From positions 27,443,237 to 27,507,236 of the forward strand of contig OX388307.1 in assembly GCA_947579605.1 (NCBI GenBank): 64,000 bases of DNA, written 5' to 3'. The notes below the pieces were generated by a model. That model was not told the DNA's origin. It saw nothing but the letters and a program-made list of their open reading frames with translations, and did not search any database. Both the position numbers and the translations under genes were made by a program. This DNA comes from Athripsodes cinereus. Lineage: Eukaryota > Arthropoda > Insecta > Trichoptera > Leptoceridae. Shown one piece after another: positions 18,741 to 30,655 of the stretch (the stretch's first letter is position 1; each line of letters starts with the position of its first letter).

Positions 18741-20639
18741 AAAAAAATTATTATTATTGTTTCACGTTCATATCAAGGCTATCTTCTTTAATAATAGTCG
18801 GTACAAATACCCGTTACTTTTTTAAAAAGGTATTTCAAAAAAATGATTTTTGTACCAGGGTAGAGAAATTTTAAGGTGAAGTAAAATTATTAAATGTTCC
18901 ACATATAGAGTTAAGCATATTGTTGTATGACTCTGTAGAAAATCTCATTTCTAAAATTTGGCCCGGCTGCTGAAAAGTTTGGCCACCCCATGATTTATAG
19001 AATTCATTAAACGTCTTGTCAATTTGACTTATTGAAAATACAGTGAAGTGTGTAAGAATTCAGTTGGCTTTTACAGAGTGAACAAAATAGCGTAGGACGA
19101 ACTTGATTAGGTGCAGCATATTTCTGAATGGATTAAACTTAGACCTAAGTAAATATATTTGTTTTATTGAAGCTAAACCATTTCATTTAATTCCAATTCT
19201 ATTTTCATCACAGTCCTACTAAATCCATTAACCATTTCATTCCATTCATTATTCACATACTTTTTTAACTCTTACACTTTTCCTTTCATTCATTCTTCTT
19301 CTTGATTAGTATTCTACGCACTTTTATTACCTACATCTCGAATATAATACAAGCTTCAGCATTTTATACGACACGAATGTAACATTTACGTAATTTTATT
19401 ATCCATGAAATAAACTTGATAAAATTAACTAGAAAATTTTTCAATTGCGATGACAAATGCGATATAATTTTACGACCACTTGATATCTCAGAGTCTACGT
19501 AAAATTAAGGTCAGCTTTTTTCATCTTATTTTATTATCATTATTATTAAACAACATTAATGTGTCTTTTACGTGCCATAGCACCTCAAGGTTCATCAACA
19601 ATTTATTCAACAATTCTAGGACATTACCTCCACGTCATAATATAAATAAGTAAATAGTTAATCCAACTCGCACGAAATAAATTACTTCACTCACATAATG
19701 ATGATCTATTATTATTTTTGACGCACATATGATGTACTATTTTTAATATTTTTTATATTGCTTCATCAAGAGTGATTTGTTTTACCAAAGCGGGTGTTCA
19801 TATAGTCGTAAAACTTTGATATCGTTGTCATTAGAATGATGCCTTGTGAAAAGGGTTCATCTAGGAATGTGATTGGTAAACTTGCTAGCCAAAGAGCCAA
19901 ATATTATTAAAAATAAAACGACTAATATTAATTTCAGAACGTCCAAAATGTATTTGATGGTCAAAATACCTAAATGTCAAAGAAATTTGAAATTCTGTTT
20001 TATCTGGTAAGTATTAGGTTTGAAAGAAAAATATCAAAATTGAGAGCCTTGTGAAATCATTTTGCCAATGAAAAGAATAATATTGAGTTATTTTCACAAA
20101 TCACTTGCAAACCATTCAACTCTATATTGTAATTCCCTCGGAATATTCTGATTATTTTCAGTAAATCATTATTGTTTCGGATTACCTAAGTACATAGGTA
20201 CGAATATATTCACCCAAAGACAATATTTATGAATAAATTAAAGCATTATGATATTACAGAGGGACAAATTTCCCTGCTTGAAATTTTGAATCCAATAAGC
20301 TTCTTTTAGGCTGACTCAGGCTATGATGCCTGGAATAAAGTTGATCCAAATGTGAACGTTGAATTATAATTAAACCATATTTACATATTTTGCTGCCTAC
20401 ATATAAAATCATAATATTATGCACGTAAATAAGCAGCCTTAATAATCTGAATATCAAAAACAAAAGCACCTACTTTATTAATTTATTCTTATTTCTTATA
20501 TAAATTTGAAACAAACCTCACAGTAATTCTCAAAAATAAGTGGAAAACTTACAAGCATATAGGTTGGTCTCTCCATACCAGAAAAAGTGACATTTATTTA
20601 TTTTATTTATTCTTTAAAATAAAATAAAAAAAATAAAAT
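18741..20639. other. Intron sequence, nothing recognised
   Basis: 1.9 kb of AT-rich DNA without supported exon, repeat or hairpin. Confidence 0.45.
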
Positions 20640-20865
20640 AATCTTTATTGTGAAATAAACAATATAACACAAATGGCGGGTTTATTGCCTTTAGGCAATT
20701 TCTACCAACCAACCAAAGTTGTTTCTTTACTGTTCATTGATTACAAAACAATTACATATAAGGTATGTTTATTCAAATTAGGTACAACCAAGTAGGTACA
20801 TTGAAGGTATACATTCAAATAAGTCACAATTAATGTACAGAGAGCGAGTTTATCGCCCAACTAAC
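20640..20865 (-). repeat. LINE-type 3' tail, family T, copy 2
   Basis: Reading right to left: GGGCGATAAACTCGCTCTCT, a TGTACATTAATT block, then CAATAAAGATTATTTTATTT at the left end. Same order as copies at 1150 and 40380. Confidence 0.62.
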
Positions 20866-20943
20866 ATTCACAGTAGAATGTTTTTTTTTTCAGATATTAA
20901 ATATAAGATGATTTGATAAGTGATAATTTCATCAAGGTGATAA

Positions 20944-21099
20944 TTTATAAAATAAAAATAACAAACTTTGTTTAATTCCACTTTAGTCAATACAAGAAAT
21001 AACTAAAACGTTTTCGGGCTTACACCCATCTTCAGTAGTTACGTGCTTTTTGTAGACTAAAGTGGAATTAAACAAAGTTTGTTATTTTTATTTTATAAA
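20944..21099. mobile_element. Foldback element F2, 45-bp perfect arms
   Basis: 20944-20988 and 21055-21099 are exact inverted copies around a 66-bp centre. The centre is almost wholly a hammerhead-like motif on the minus strand (21041-21000). Confidence 0.88.
21000..21041 (-). ncRNA. Hammerhead-like ribozyme motif in F2
   Basis: Minus strand 21041 to 21000: TAACTA, CTGAAGA, T, hairpin GGGT-GTAA-GCCC (a GNRA-type loop), GAA, palindrome AACGTT, T, TAGTTA. Helix I is a perfect 6 bp. Position 7 of the core is free to vary in hammerheads, so CTGAAGA is a valid core. Helices I and II differ completely in sequence from F1 but pair equally well. Confidence 0.7.
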
Positions 21100-21672
21100 A
21101 TGAATTTCCACAGTGTAACTCACATAAAATTAGAAAGTGATAATTTATATAATGTATCAATATTTTTTTGGTTATTACAATAGCCATTATAAGGTATGTA
21201 AAGAAAATAATCACAAAATTCAATATCTAAAAATTTGTATTCTAAGCACGTTTTAGTTCCTGTTTAATTCAAAATTTCTACTTTCCAAACCGCTCAGAGT
21301 TAGGTACAAGGTATTTGATAATGGAAGAGGTTGGTTCATATTTCTACCAATCCCGAATAGATCCTGTAAATACTTTGTTAATTATGATTTTGACACAAAA
21401 AGGATTAAACAAACTCAAAGAGAAATGAGTAATTAGAGTACGGTCTTTGTATATAATTGTTTGATATCGTTTAACTATAAAATAAAACCTTAATTAAGTT
21501 TCATAATTATGATTATGGTATTATTCACCTAACCCTTTTTTATTTTTCGAAAATTTAAAAAAAAAGTAAGTAGTTTTATAAAATTTTATAGCATATTTAT
21601 ATAAACTTACATGAAATGTGGCTATTGATTTTCGAATTATATAATAAGGTTCGTTTTAACGAATTATTTTCC
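21100..21672. other. Intron sequence, nothing recognised
   Basis: AT-rich stretch up to the LINE-D target duplication. Confidence 0.45.
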
Positions 21673-21683
21673 TATTTCACTTA

Positions 21684-22997
21684 CGACAAAGTGCGAACAA
21701 CACAGAACCTTAAGCATGATATCACACGCTTCTAAGATACTCACCAACATTATAATGAAAAGGGCGGAAAATAAAATAAACGAAACACTTTCAGAAGATC
21801 AATTTGGATTCCGCAAGGAGACTGGTACAAGAGATGCAATCCTGAGTCTCAGACTTATTCTAGAAAAGAGAATAACAGTTAATAAAAACACATATATAGC
21901 ATTCATCGACCTAGAAAAGGCATTCGATAAAGTAGAATGGGATCAACTTTTTAACATCCTAAACGAAATAGGAATGAGTTACAAAGACAGAAGAGCAATC
22001 TGGAGCCTATATAAGAACGAAATGGCCGTAATTAAAAGCGGAGAGAGCTGCGCAGAAGCAAGGGTCGAACAAGGCGTAAGACAAGGATGCTCAATGTCGC
22101 CAGCTCTCTTTAACTGCTATATACAGCGAGCCATTGATGAACTGAGAGAAGAAATGAAGAACTGGACAGGAGTCAAAATAAATGGGAAAAAGGTCGACAT
22201 GATAAGATATGCTGACGACATAGCACTGCTCGCAGACTCCGAGATGGAGCTGAACGAAGCCTTAGGAAAAATGGAAAGTATACTGTTGTCAAAGTACAAC
22301 ATGAAAATAAATAAAGAAAAAACAAAATGTATGGTCGTTGGAAGAGAGGAAGCGACTGCGAACATTGCCATAAATGGAGTGGGCATCAAACAAGTAAGTG
22401 AATTCGTGTACCTGGGCAGCAGAATAAACCAGGATGGACGCTCCAAATCGGAAATTGTAAGCAGAATAAACCAGGCAAGGATTGCCTTTAACAAAAAATC
22501 AAAGATATTGGAATCCCCAAATATTGACTTAAGCGTAAGGAAGAACCTTACTAAAGCCTTTGTATGGAGCATTCTGCTTTATGGTTGTGAGACATGGACC
22601 ATCAGCAAGAGTGAAAGCGGACGGCTGACGGCCTTTGAGATGTGGTGCTACAGACGCATGCTCAAGATCCATTGGTCGGAGCACGTCGAAAATGAAGAAG
22701 TATTAACCAGGGTAGGCGAAAAAAGGCAACTCCTTAAGAGAATCAGCCAACAACGAGCTAACTGGATTGGCCACAACATCAGGCATCCAGGACTACTCAT
22801 CGCCATCGCAGAGGGTAAGACCGAGGGGACAAATGGCAGAGGCCGACCAAGAGACGCATATATGGACCAACTGAAGAGAGACATGAACTGTGGCTCATAC
22901 GTAGGGCTAAAAAGACTGGCTGAGAATAGAGACGAATGGAGAAGAAAAACCAAACTCGTTGCAGACCAATCCAGTGGATTGTAACTCATTATATATA
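21684..22997 (+). mobile_element. LINE-D: 5'-truncated retrotransposon with TA tail
   Basis: The direct repeat TATTTCACTTA at 21673-21683 and 22998-23008 (11 bp, perfect) brackets it. It holds the last ~430 codons of a polyprotein and a very short 3' region ending in a TA run, with no poly(A). The right flank belongs to the foldback family also seen at 40640-40710. Confidence 0.92.
21689..22984 (+). pseudogene. LINE-D reverse transcriptase, 5'-truncated but open
   Basis: The frame enters at KCEQHRTLSMISHASKILT, so the ATG at 21716 is internal. RT motifs: QFGFRKETGTRDAI, FIDLEKAFDKVEW (catalytic Asp about residue 65 from that Met), GVRQGCSMSPALF, RYADDIALL (YADD 165-168), and FVYLGSRINQDG. 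The distal thumb and C-terminal part has LLYGCETWTISKSE, RRMLKIHWSEHV, GRGRPRDAYMDQL and ENRDEWRR. This C-terminal pattern marks a common arthropod group of single-ORF APE/RT LINEs. The endonuclease half is missing, so the copy cannot move by itself. No stop or frameshift over 1.3 kb argues for recent insertion. Confidence 0.9.
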
Positions 22998-23056
22998 TAT
23001 TTCACTTATTTTAGAGGCATTACCTATGTAACAATTTCTAGACATTTTAAAAAATT

Positions 23057-23240
23057 TCTAACTAAAATTTCTATGTTTACTTGATACATGAATTGAAAAT
23101 ACGCTTTCGCGATTTCAGTGTACTTCACCATTGACGAGCTTTTCAAGACGATCCTCTAAATATCCTGTAAAAAAAAACACTGAAATCGTGTAGCGTATTT
23201 TAAATTCATGTAACAAATAAACATAGAAATTCAAGTTAGA
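23057..23240. mobile_element. Foldback element F4a
   Basis: 23057-23120 and 23178-23240 are inverted copies at roughly 85-90 percent identity, sharing CATGAATT.AAAATACGCT and CGATTTCAGTG. The minus-strand inner end of the left arm retains a hairpin (GTG/CAC), GAA and a TCGCGA word, the 3' half of the hammerhead-like layout. The CUGANGA box is degraded (GTCAA). Confidence 0.72.
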
Positions 23241-23799
23241 TTTTTTTTTTTATTATTTTCCTGATTCATTTAACAAGATTATTATGATTTATAGGAAATA
23301 AATATAACAAATCTTGCGTGAAAGGCAAATTATTATATAAAACGAATACGAATATTACAGCTTTCTACTTCAAAAATCTTTAAAACATTCTCACCTCATT
23401 ATGTTGGCATTACAAACACATAAAGAAGTATAATAATTTTACCTACAGTTAATCACTGAGAGTTTAGTGACTCCTGCTTGTTACGAAAATGTCATTAATT
23501 TGAATTCATAAATTAGTTCATACTTGGATTGCGTCAGCATACTCATTTTACTACATAATAGTTTCGACATTACAACGTTAGTTACAAACTCCTCTATAGA
23601 CTAACCACTAAACCATTCGCCTTTTAGATTATTTATGTTTCCCAACATATCAACATCTTTCATTGTACTTATAAGGAATTTGTAATACCGGCTTATATAA
23701 AAAGAAAAAATGTATTAAACAAATAAATAAAAGCACGTAGTTTTGATTGAAAAAAATAACTATTTCCCTTTGACTTTCGTTAGAAAAATCTATACCATC
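23241..23799. other. Intron sequence, nothing recognised
   Basis: AT-rich without supported features. Confidence 0.45.
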
Positions 23800-23950
23800 A
23801 CGAAAGCAGATCTATACCGTCACCATCCTACAAGCCAGCAGACTAAATGGATGTAAAAAAACATGAAGGTTGTCCTCTCCACGCCGAAAACTTAAGACAT
23901 TCATACTAAATGGCATACCTCATCACTTAATTGAAGGTGTTACATATCTT
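23800..23950 (+). repeat. Dispersed repeat P, degraded copy 3
   Basis: It keeps CTATACCGTCACCATCCTAC, AAACATGAAGGTTGTCCTCTC, and a TGGCATACCTCATCACTTAA block in the order of copy 1. Confidence 0.55.
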
Positions 23951-24321
23951 ATACGTGATATTTCACTAACAATTGCCTGTTACAAAACTATCGAAAACTT
24001 ACACAGAAGAGTGGAAGACCAGAGAATTTCAACTGAAACATTTTATTAAATGAACATTAAAAATATTTTATTTATGTACTTTGTATATATCTCTTGAAAT
24101 TTGTTTTTTTTTTTACTATTTATGGTATGCTTTCTTATTTTGTTTTATCAATTTTCTCAATAAACTTTCTTACCTCCTCAAAGGAACATTGAATTGGGGT
24201 GCCCAAAGACTTGCCTGAAAGAACATATTCGGTTTGAATGTACTGATGATAAATAGGAGTCTACGACACTTGAGGTATCCGGGTGTGAGGTGGGTCTCTC
24301 GATGTATTTACTTTTCCTACA

Positions 24322-24660
24322 ATTTTTTTTTTTTTTTTTTTTTATTTATTCATCATTATTACAAAACATTTGAAAATACACATGGACAGAAATAATACAC
24401 ACAATCACAAATCAAAGACAATGCATTATCCTACTCAACCCGCACTCACTATCCAACCCCTTGCTATATAATACCAAGCCCACAAGTTTGTCATTTACTA
24501 CAAAAGTTATACAAAAAATGAAAAAAAGAAAAACAACAAGACACCAATCCAACATGCATAACAGGCAGCCAAAACAGATAATGTGACTGAGCGTGCGCGC
24601 CGGAACAAGCAAGTTAATCAGGACTATGCAGTCATAACCCGCAGCAAATTACTTGTAGCG
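24322..24660 (-). mobile_element. Poly(A)-tailed retroposon 3' end
   Basis: A T run at 24322-24343 is followed by ATTTATTC. On the minus strand this is GAATAAAT and then poly(A), that is, a polyadenylation signal directly before an A tail. The ~300 bp to the right are less AT-rich. No protein or target duplication was recognised. Confidence 0.45.
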
Positions 24661-26204
24661 AGCTTTAAAATATTATACTAAAATCATCAAAAATAAGAAA
24701 AGAAATGTTATTGTGAATTAGATGAATCCTTCCTATTAAAAGGGCTTCAACATAATCATAATACGAGTTCTTTATTCATAACATTAATCACACCTTACAA
24801 AAGGTCCTTAATCTGCATTTTCATGAGTTTTTCAGATTCAGTGAACTGTATCAAATGAATCCTCAAGGTATTCTAAATTATTAAAGTTATCATTTTGCTC
24901 TGCATCATTATGTCGTGAAATGCTAAACAGTATAACGTGATTCCCTATTCTCTTTGTACATCTCACAATCACTTATTTTTAACAATGTCAGATGATTTAT
25001 AGAAAATGTTGGAGCGTAATTGGTTATATGGTAACAAATCACTCTGAATGCTAGCCTTATATTAACATTGTATAGTCAAGAGAAATTCTTTCAAAATGTG
25101 GAACAAAGTTGGCACGATTATTACAAAGTGCGTTAAATGTAGTATCAGAAAAATCAAGAGTTTTTTTGAAGAAAACAATAAACCAACTGTCATAATTTAA
25201 ATGCTCCTATTTAACATGTAAAAGGAAATCATCATCTTCGTCATCTCACCGCTTTCCTTTTGAGGTAGCGTAACATACTCCTATCACTGCATACATTTTT
25301 TGCTTATTTCACTGTCGTACAATTCCCCAGGTATACTATCCTATTCAATTCATTGATTTTGGTTGACCAAGGTAACACCTAATATCCAAGATTTTTTACT
25401 TTACTTATATACAATTGGTTCAGATAGCAGAGATAATGTGTCCAGAAATATTTGGGTTTTAAGAAAGTAAGTACTTCCAAACCAAATCAGCTCTCTACCA
25501 AGGGAGACAAGATGTACAAAAAAAATAAGGGCTGTGCAACATCCACCACGCTGAGTAAGTCCAACTTTCAGATTCTAAACAGGAGATTCTACCTAGACAC
25601 CCAATAATCTACAAACCTCTGTAAAGCCCTAAAATTCTGAGGAAATAGCAGCACTTCCCCAAACTTAACGGGTCTAAGGGTGCTACCACTCTTTTTGTGT
25701 AGAATAAGATCTCATGCATCGATCTTCACGAAACACTCCCAAAAGATATTGTAGATAGTGTAGTCAGCAAATTTAAACAATTTTGTATTCATAGATTTAT
25801 ATTTATGAAAACATGAATCAATTTACCTTTGCATGTGAACCCCTTGAAGACAAGTAAGCGTGAATAATGATTCACAGAATATCTCAGTATAAGTATGTGG
25901 AGTAATATAGTTTTAAATTAGTTCTGAGCTGTAAACAAGTAATTATGTTCGTAATAACAACGTATTATTCGAAACAAATTGAAACAAAATATAAGTTGAT
26001 CGTTAAATAATAATTTATTATACAGTTCATTCATCTTTCCCTTAACGTTTTTGTTCTTCGCTCTACAATGTCAATCGTCATGTGTTCAGAACATAATAGA
26101 CCTCCTTCTCTTTTTCTAAAGTTTTACTATAAATCATTATTATATAAAGCATTATTACAAGATGCTTAACATTTTCAACCCATCCTATTATATTTCTTTT
26201 ACAT
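24661..26204. other. Intron sequence, nothing recognised
   Basis: AT-rich. No exon, RNA or repeat that I can support. Confidence 0.4.
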
Positions 26205-26350
26205 GGCAAACAAGTCTTGCTTCTATGATAGAGCTTTTGGCGTCGCATGACTCGTTATCTGGAACCGACTCCCCGAGGACCTTCGAAAAAATCAATCGAT
26301 AACAACATTCAGTTGAAGAAATCGTTCATCCAACATAGTTTCCCGCGCCT
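26205..26350 (+). repeat. Decayed CR1-like LINE C-terminus
   Basis: The plus strand spells a broken version of AFGVAGPVIWNRLPEDLRK (with a stop in place of one codon). The same peptide is intact on the minus strand at 36450-36650. Downstream frame is lost. Confidence 0.6.
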
Positions 26351-27148
26351 TTAAGATGAATGTTCCATCAAATGACACCAAATTAATCATTAAACATTTC
26401 ATACGAGGGACGGAGAAGATGACTTGTGCATTTCGTGCACTAAGTCCTCTGTCTCCTCATTTTTGGAAGATACCGTGAAAGTTTGAACTATAGAATATGT
26501 ACATAGTATCTTACTGAAATGTGAAATTTTACTTGCACGTTTTTTTCAATCTTAAAGTTGGATTTACTTTTAAATTAAATACAAAATGACCAAACTTCTT
26601 AACCAAGAAAAAAATGTAGTTATACAATGTATTATTTCAACGAAATTCACAAACTTTCCGTTATTATTTCATAGAATGATATAAGCATTCTATACATTTT
26701 GATCTGGATTTCATATTCCGCACGAATCTTCTTTATAATACAATCCATGATCTGACTAAGTAATGTCGTCATTTTTAATGAAAAAAAAAAACACAATGGA
26801 TTATATGAATTCACCATAAATTCTGTTGTCGCTTTACATTTTTTTTTTCTTATACCTTCAACTTTTTATCCATGTTTTTTTATCCTTCATGAATTTTATT
26901 AGGACTGAACAAAATGTCTTCTTACGTGTTTTCAAACACTATCCCACCATCTTTCTTTACTAAAATCACGCTTTGAGAATTTCTGAAGAAGTCAGTCAAA
27001 ATCGAATTTATTACAAAATATTAAGGCACTCACAATTCTGTGAATCAAATTGGACAGAACTGATTAGATATGTATTATCATAGCTTAATATAAGTCAGTT
27101 GCAATATCTCTTGGAAGTTCTAAATATCTTTTTTTGTTTTTATTTCAG
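26351..27148. other. Intron sequence before receptor exon 2
   Basis: AT-rich. It ends in a T-rich tract and TTTCAG acceptor. Confidence 0.5.
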
Positions 27149-27260
27149 TGCCATGACACAAATGAGAGATCGAGGAGCTGTGGCATTCATAGGTCCCGAT
27201 GATACTTGCTCCAGTGAAGGCCTCGTTGCTGCAGCTTGGAATCTGCCTATCATATCTTAC
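27149..27260 (+). CDS. Receptor guanylate cyclase exon (ligand-binding domain, part 2)
   Basis: Acceptor TTTTTATTTCAG, donor TAC before GTAAGT. The first base completes a Ser codon begun at 15195-15196, then 37 codons: AMTQMRDRGAVAFIGPDD, TCSSEGLVAAAWNLPIISY. F-[IL]-G-P-x-x-x-C with a following A-A-W-N-[LIM]-P-[IM]-[IL]-S-[YF] is the hallmark of the receptor guanylate cyclase ligand-binding domain, with the Cys normally in a disulphide. The phase match to exon 1 (12 kb upstream) and exon 3 (21 kb downstream) supports one gene. The donor falls between codons (phase 0). Confidence 0.9.
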
Positions 27261-27349
27261 GTAAGTACTCATTTCAAGTACTGATTTCCCAAAGTAGGAC
27301 ACAAAGTCACAAAATCACAATACACCATTCCTACAATACATCAGAGTTT

Positions 27350-27450
27350 CGGAAATGTGGTGGGAAGAGAATACACAATTGACACAAAAACGGTCTGAAT
27401 GGAGAAGACGGTTTTCTGCTCTGTGTACTCGAGGAGATTCATGATTAGTA
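27350..27450 (+). repeat. Decayed LINE-A 3' fragment
   Basis: ACACAATTGACACAAAAACG, GTCTGAATGGAGAAGACGG and TTTTCTGCTCTGTGTACTCG follow the order and spacing of LINE-A 6190-6260. It lies 90 bp inside the intron. Confidence 0.7.
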
Positions 27451-28873
27451 GAATAATAAATGACTTCAATCACGGTTATTCCTGTAATCATCCAACAATG
27501 GGGAACATGCATGTGTGAGGAATATGAATAAATGTTATCAATTCATATTAATAAATATACGCTGATCACGAATATCCTAATAAGAAACGATAAAATAAAA
27601 CTTTTCATTCATTATTTTCATTTTAAAGATCCATATTTTCTGTTATTGAATTAGTCCGATGTGACGTCGCTAGGCGCTATTTTGTATTGCCACACATTTC
27701 ACTCTTAGTACTGTTTGTAGCGCCTGATATTGTCAAACACTGCTCCGCCACGAGTGGACCTTTTTGCGGCGAAGTGCGAAAATTGCTTTTTTAAATGGTG
27801 ATAAAAACCTTAAAAATGCACATTTAAAAATATAAAAAGCACCATAATTTTTCTGATTTTCTGTACTATTTTTTGGGTTGAAATTTTTTTTTTGTGAAAG
27901 TTCCTCAGTAAGAAATCCAATCATCAACCTTAAAAAGAGCCTTTTTTGTTATTAAGAGGCCCAACTGACAATAGAACCTTGTTTCATCAACCAAAGAAAC
28001 TGTTCCCATAAAATGACATCAGTGAATTAAACCTGTCGTGAGAAAGGTGATTCAATTAATGTAGATGAAATTTGACCGGAATTGCTCATTGCCATCCTGC
28101 AATTTTGGAGTATCATTGAAAACTAAGTAAGAATTTCCCTGAACCTAAATTTTATATTTTTAAGTAAAACGCGCTATTACGAAAATGATATGGATTAACA
28201 TAAAGATTTCAAAAGAAGATAAATGGACGTGTCTTTCTTTTAGAAATGAAAAACGAAATATTTATTTACACAATCATAAAAGGGAACATTTTTATTTCAT
28301 ACAAACATCTCAGACATCAGACAATATTATTTTCTAGAATTTATAAAATAGATATCAAGCGTTTAAGAAAAAAATATTCATAATAAAACACTGTACAGAC
28401 TAATTACGGCTCTCAAAAATGAATATTGTTTTTTCTATTCTACTTTTTCTCAAGGTCGTCTACTTGTTTGCGAATTTTTTGGTATATTGTTACTCGTATA
28501 AAGTAAATAGTAACTGAAGCCGTGTTATTTTTTAAATCATGGAGATGAGTTAATTATCACCACATATCGAATCTACATAAAATTATAAAAACATGAGATT
28601 AATTGCAAGATCTCCTTTTTGCATTTTTTCAGCGCTTTTTTAATACTAAGCAGCTTTAATAATGTTAAGTATCTTCTGCAAAACACTAGCATAAAGATCA
28701 AGCTTGTACTCCAGACTATGCAAACTGAAATTATACAATAATTTTATTTGAGATTTTTAAATGTTTTTCATATTTTCTAAATCTACCCAATTCCACATGA
28801 TTGTAAACAAATAAATATAATTTCCAAACCTATAAGTAACTTCATATTTTGTCTCCTTATCCTGTATATTCCT
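27451..28873. other. Intron sequence, nothing recognised
   Basis: AT-rich. 27660-27780 is slightly less so, but shows no coding or RNA feature. Confidence 0.4.
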
Positions 28874-29027
28874 GCAGCCGTAGTCAAAACATTCAGCATT
28901 ATGTAGTCGTCCAACTATAGACGACTTTGAGAGAAAGTATCAATTTTCGTAGCTAAAATACTCAATAACAAAGTCGTCTAAAGTCGAACGACTACATTAC
29001 GCTAAAAGGTTTTTTGACTGAGGCTGC
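28874..29027. mobile_element. Small foldback MITE
   Basis: 28874-28930 and about 28970-29027 are inverted copies at about 80 percent (GCAGCC..AGTCAAAA ends; GTAGTCGTC/GACGAC inner stems). The ends are GCAGCC/GGCTGC. No target duplication resolved. No hammerhead-like motif. Confidence 0.6.
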
Positions 29028-29241
29028 TGGTAACAAATAAAATTGTACACATATTTGTTTTTTAGTAATGAAAAATGCTTATTGAAATATAGAAAAACAA
29101 TTTTATCCTTTAACCATTCAGAAGCATTTTAATTGCATACCGTGTGTTACTTTAAAGTTCTGAAATGAGTTTTCAAAAATACTTTTATTATTATTATTAC
29201 CTTTAATTGTTTTTTTGACAAAAGTGATAATCAATTTTATA

Positions 29242-29415
29242 TTAATAACTTATAAATAATTAAAAACACTTATATTTTCACTATATTTATTTAAACTCTA
29301 ACGTTTTCGCCCACTTCAATGGGCATTCTCAAGAGTACATATTTTTTTTTATTTATTTTATTTGTTTTTTTTTTATTATTTATTTATTCAAAATTAATTA
29401 TTTATAAGTTATTAA
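29242..29415. mobile_element. Foldback element F3
   Basis: 22-bp inverted arms (29242-29263, 29394-29415) enclose a T-rich body with an outward-reading, degraded hammerhead-like motif (29336-29295, minus strand). Confidence 0.65.
29295..29336 (-). ncRNA. Degraded hammerhead-like motif in F3
   Basis: Minus strand: ACTC, TTGAGAA in place of CTGANGA (C3 to U and G8 to A), T, a strong 5-bp hairpin GCCCA/TGGGC, GAA, palindrome AACGTT, A, GAGT. Helix I (ACTC/GAGT) still pairs. The two core changes should abolish cleavage. Confidence 0.5.
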
Positions 29416-29559
29416 ATATGAATTTTCACAGTGTTAACACAAACACCCTTCAACAATTAATTTAATGTTAATTTTTGCGTTTTCATATATTTTATTTAAA
29501 TAGTTATAAACGATTATCCAAAACTTTGAAAACTTATTTATTTATTTAATTCTTCACTG

Positions 29560-29660
29560 TACATTGTTTACAATAATACAAATTTACATAGAAAATATCA
29601 TTTATACAATTCAATGTACAGAGGGCGAGTTTATCGCTAAAATGCGATGTCTTCCAACTA
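29560..29660 (-). repeat. LINE-type 3' tail, family T, copy 3
   Basis: Minus strand: AGTTGGAAGACATCGCATT, AGCGATAAACTCGCCCTC, TGTACATTGAATTG, then a TAAATAAATAAATAA tail near 29535-29560. Confidence 0.65.
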
Positions 29661-30504
29661 ACTAAAACTTAGTAAATAAAAAATAGAGAAAAATGTTAAA
29701 TAAGAAATTTTTTGACCAATTTTAGTAATAATAACTGTAACTGAGAGCCATTTAGTCTTAAGTACTAAAATGTCATTTTAAAATTCAATTTTTTAATCGG
29801 AATTTATTTTAACATTTTACTAGTAACAAGCTGTACCTACATTGTATATACCATAGTGATGCGCACTTCAATTATTATGACCCTAAGCATTTCTGTACTT
29901 ACGAGTACATAAGACTGACGACTGTTGTGTTATTTCTGCTTTTTTGTAAATTTGGCATTTTTGTCAAAAATTCACTTGAGTCATAATGGCTCTCAGGTAC
30001 AGTAAATAAATTAATCAAGACAATTAACATTAAAGAACGTTGCGTACCTACAAAGCTTTTTTACATGGGATTCTAACGACAACGTAAATACACGATGAAT
30101 TTTAAAGTAAATCAGGCACTACAAAACATATTTGGAAAGTTTTTAACGAACAGACTTTGTTGGTATGTATTGACATAAGCTACATCGTCTTATAATATTA
30201 CTTAAAAACATTAGTGCATTCTTGAGAAAGTACGAGTAGAATGTGATAACTTTTAACCGAGATAAGATGTTCCGTTTTTGTTGCTTTTTATTTTCGTACT
30301 CGAATAAATTATATTAGATAACATACGCTGGGTAAGAAAAACCTGACTCAAGAAGTCTTCCTTGTTATTTCTTTTGAATTAAAAATAAAAACAAAATAAA
30401 AAATCAAGCATATTTGCAGTACACTAAGTTAAACCAGGAACAAGTATATAAATAGTTTAGTTCTATCACATTATTTTATCGGTATTTATTTTATTCCATA
30501 TCCA
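29661..30504. other. Intron sequence, nothing recognised
   Basis: AT-rich without supported features. Confidence 0.4.
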
Positions 30505-30655
30505 CTAACAAGAGTTGTTTTGCTAGCACTCTATGAAAGTGACCAGGGTTTTGGTGTTCGATGTTTTCTCCAAACATTGAAACGAAAAATATTTTGACAT
30601 TAACATCGAATATCAGAATCCGGGTCACTTTGATAAAGTGCTAATAAAACTTAAA
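30505..30655. mobile_element. Foldback MITE-like element
   Basis: Inverted arms of about 50 bp (30505-30562, 30601-30655), roughly 80 percent identical, share TAGCACT..AT.AAAGTGACC and ATTCGATGTT. It contains no hammerhead-like box. Confidence 0.6.

Noticed and set aside
28874..29027. microRNA precursor
   Set aside because: The hairpin is explained by about 80 percent inverted arms of a MITE-like element. No evidence of processing can be seen from sequence.
29295..29336. Active hammerhead in F3
   Set aside because: Two invariant core bases are changed (C3 to U, G8 to A). Kept only as a degraded member of the family.
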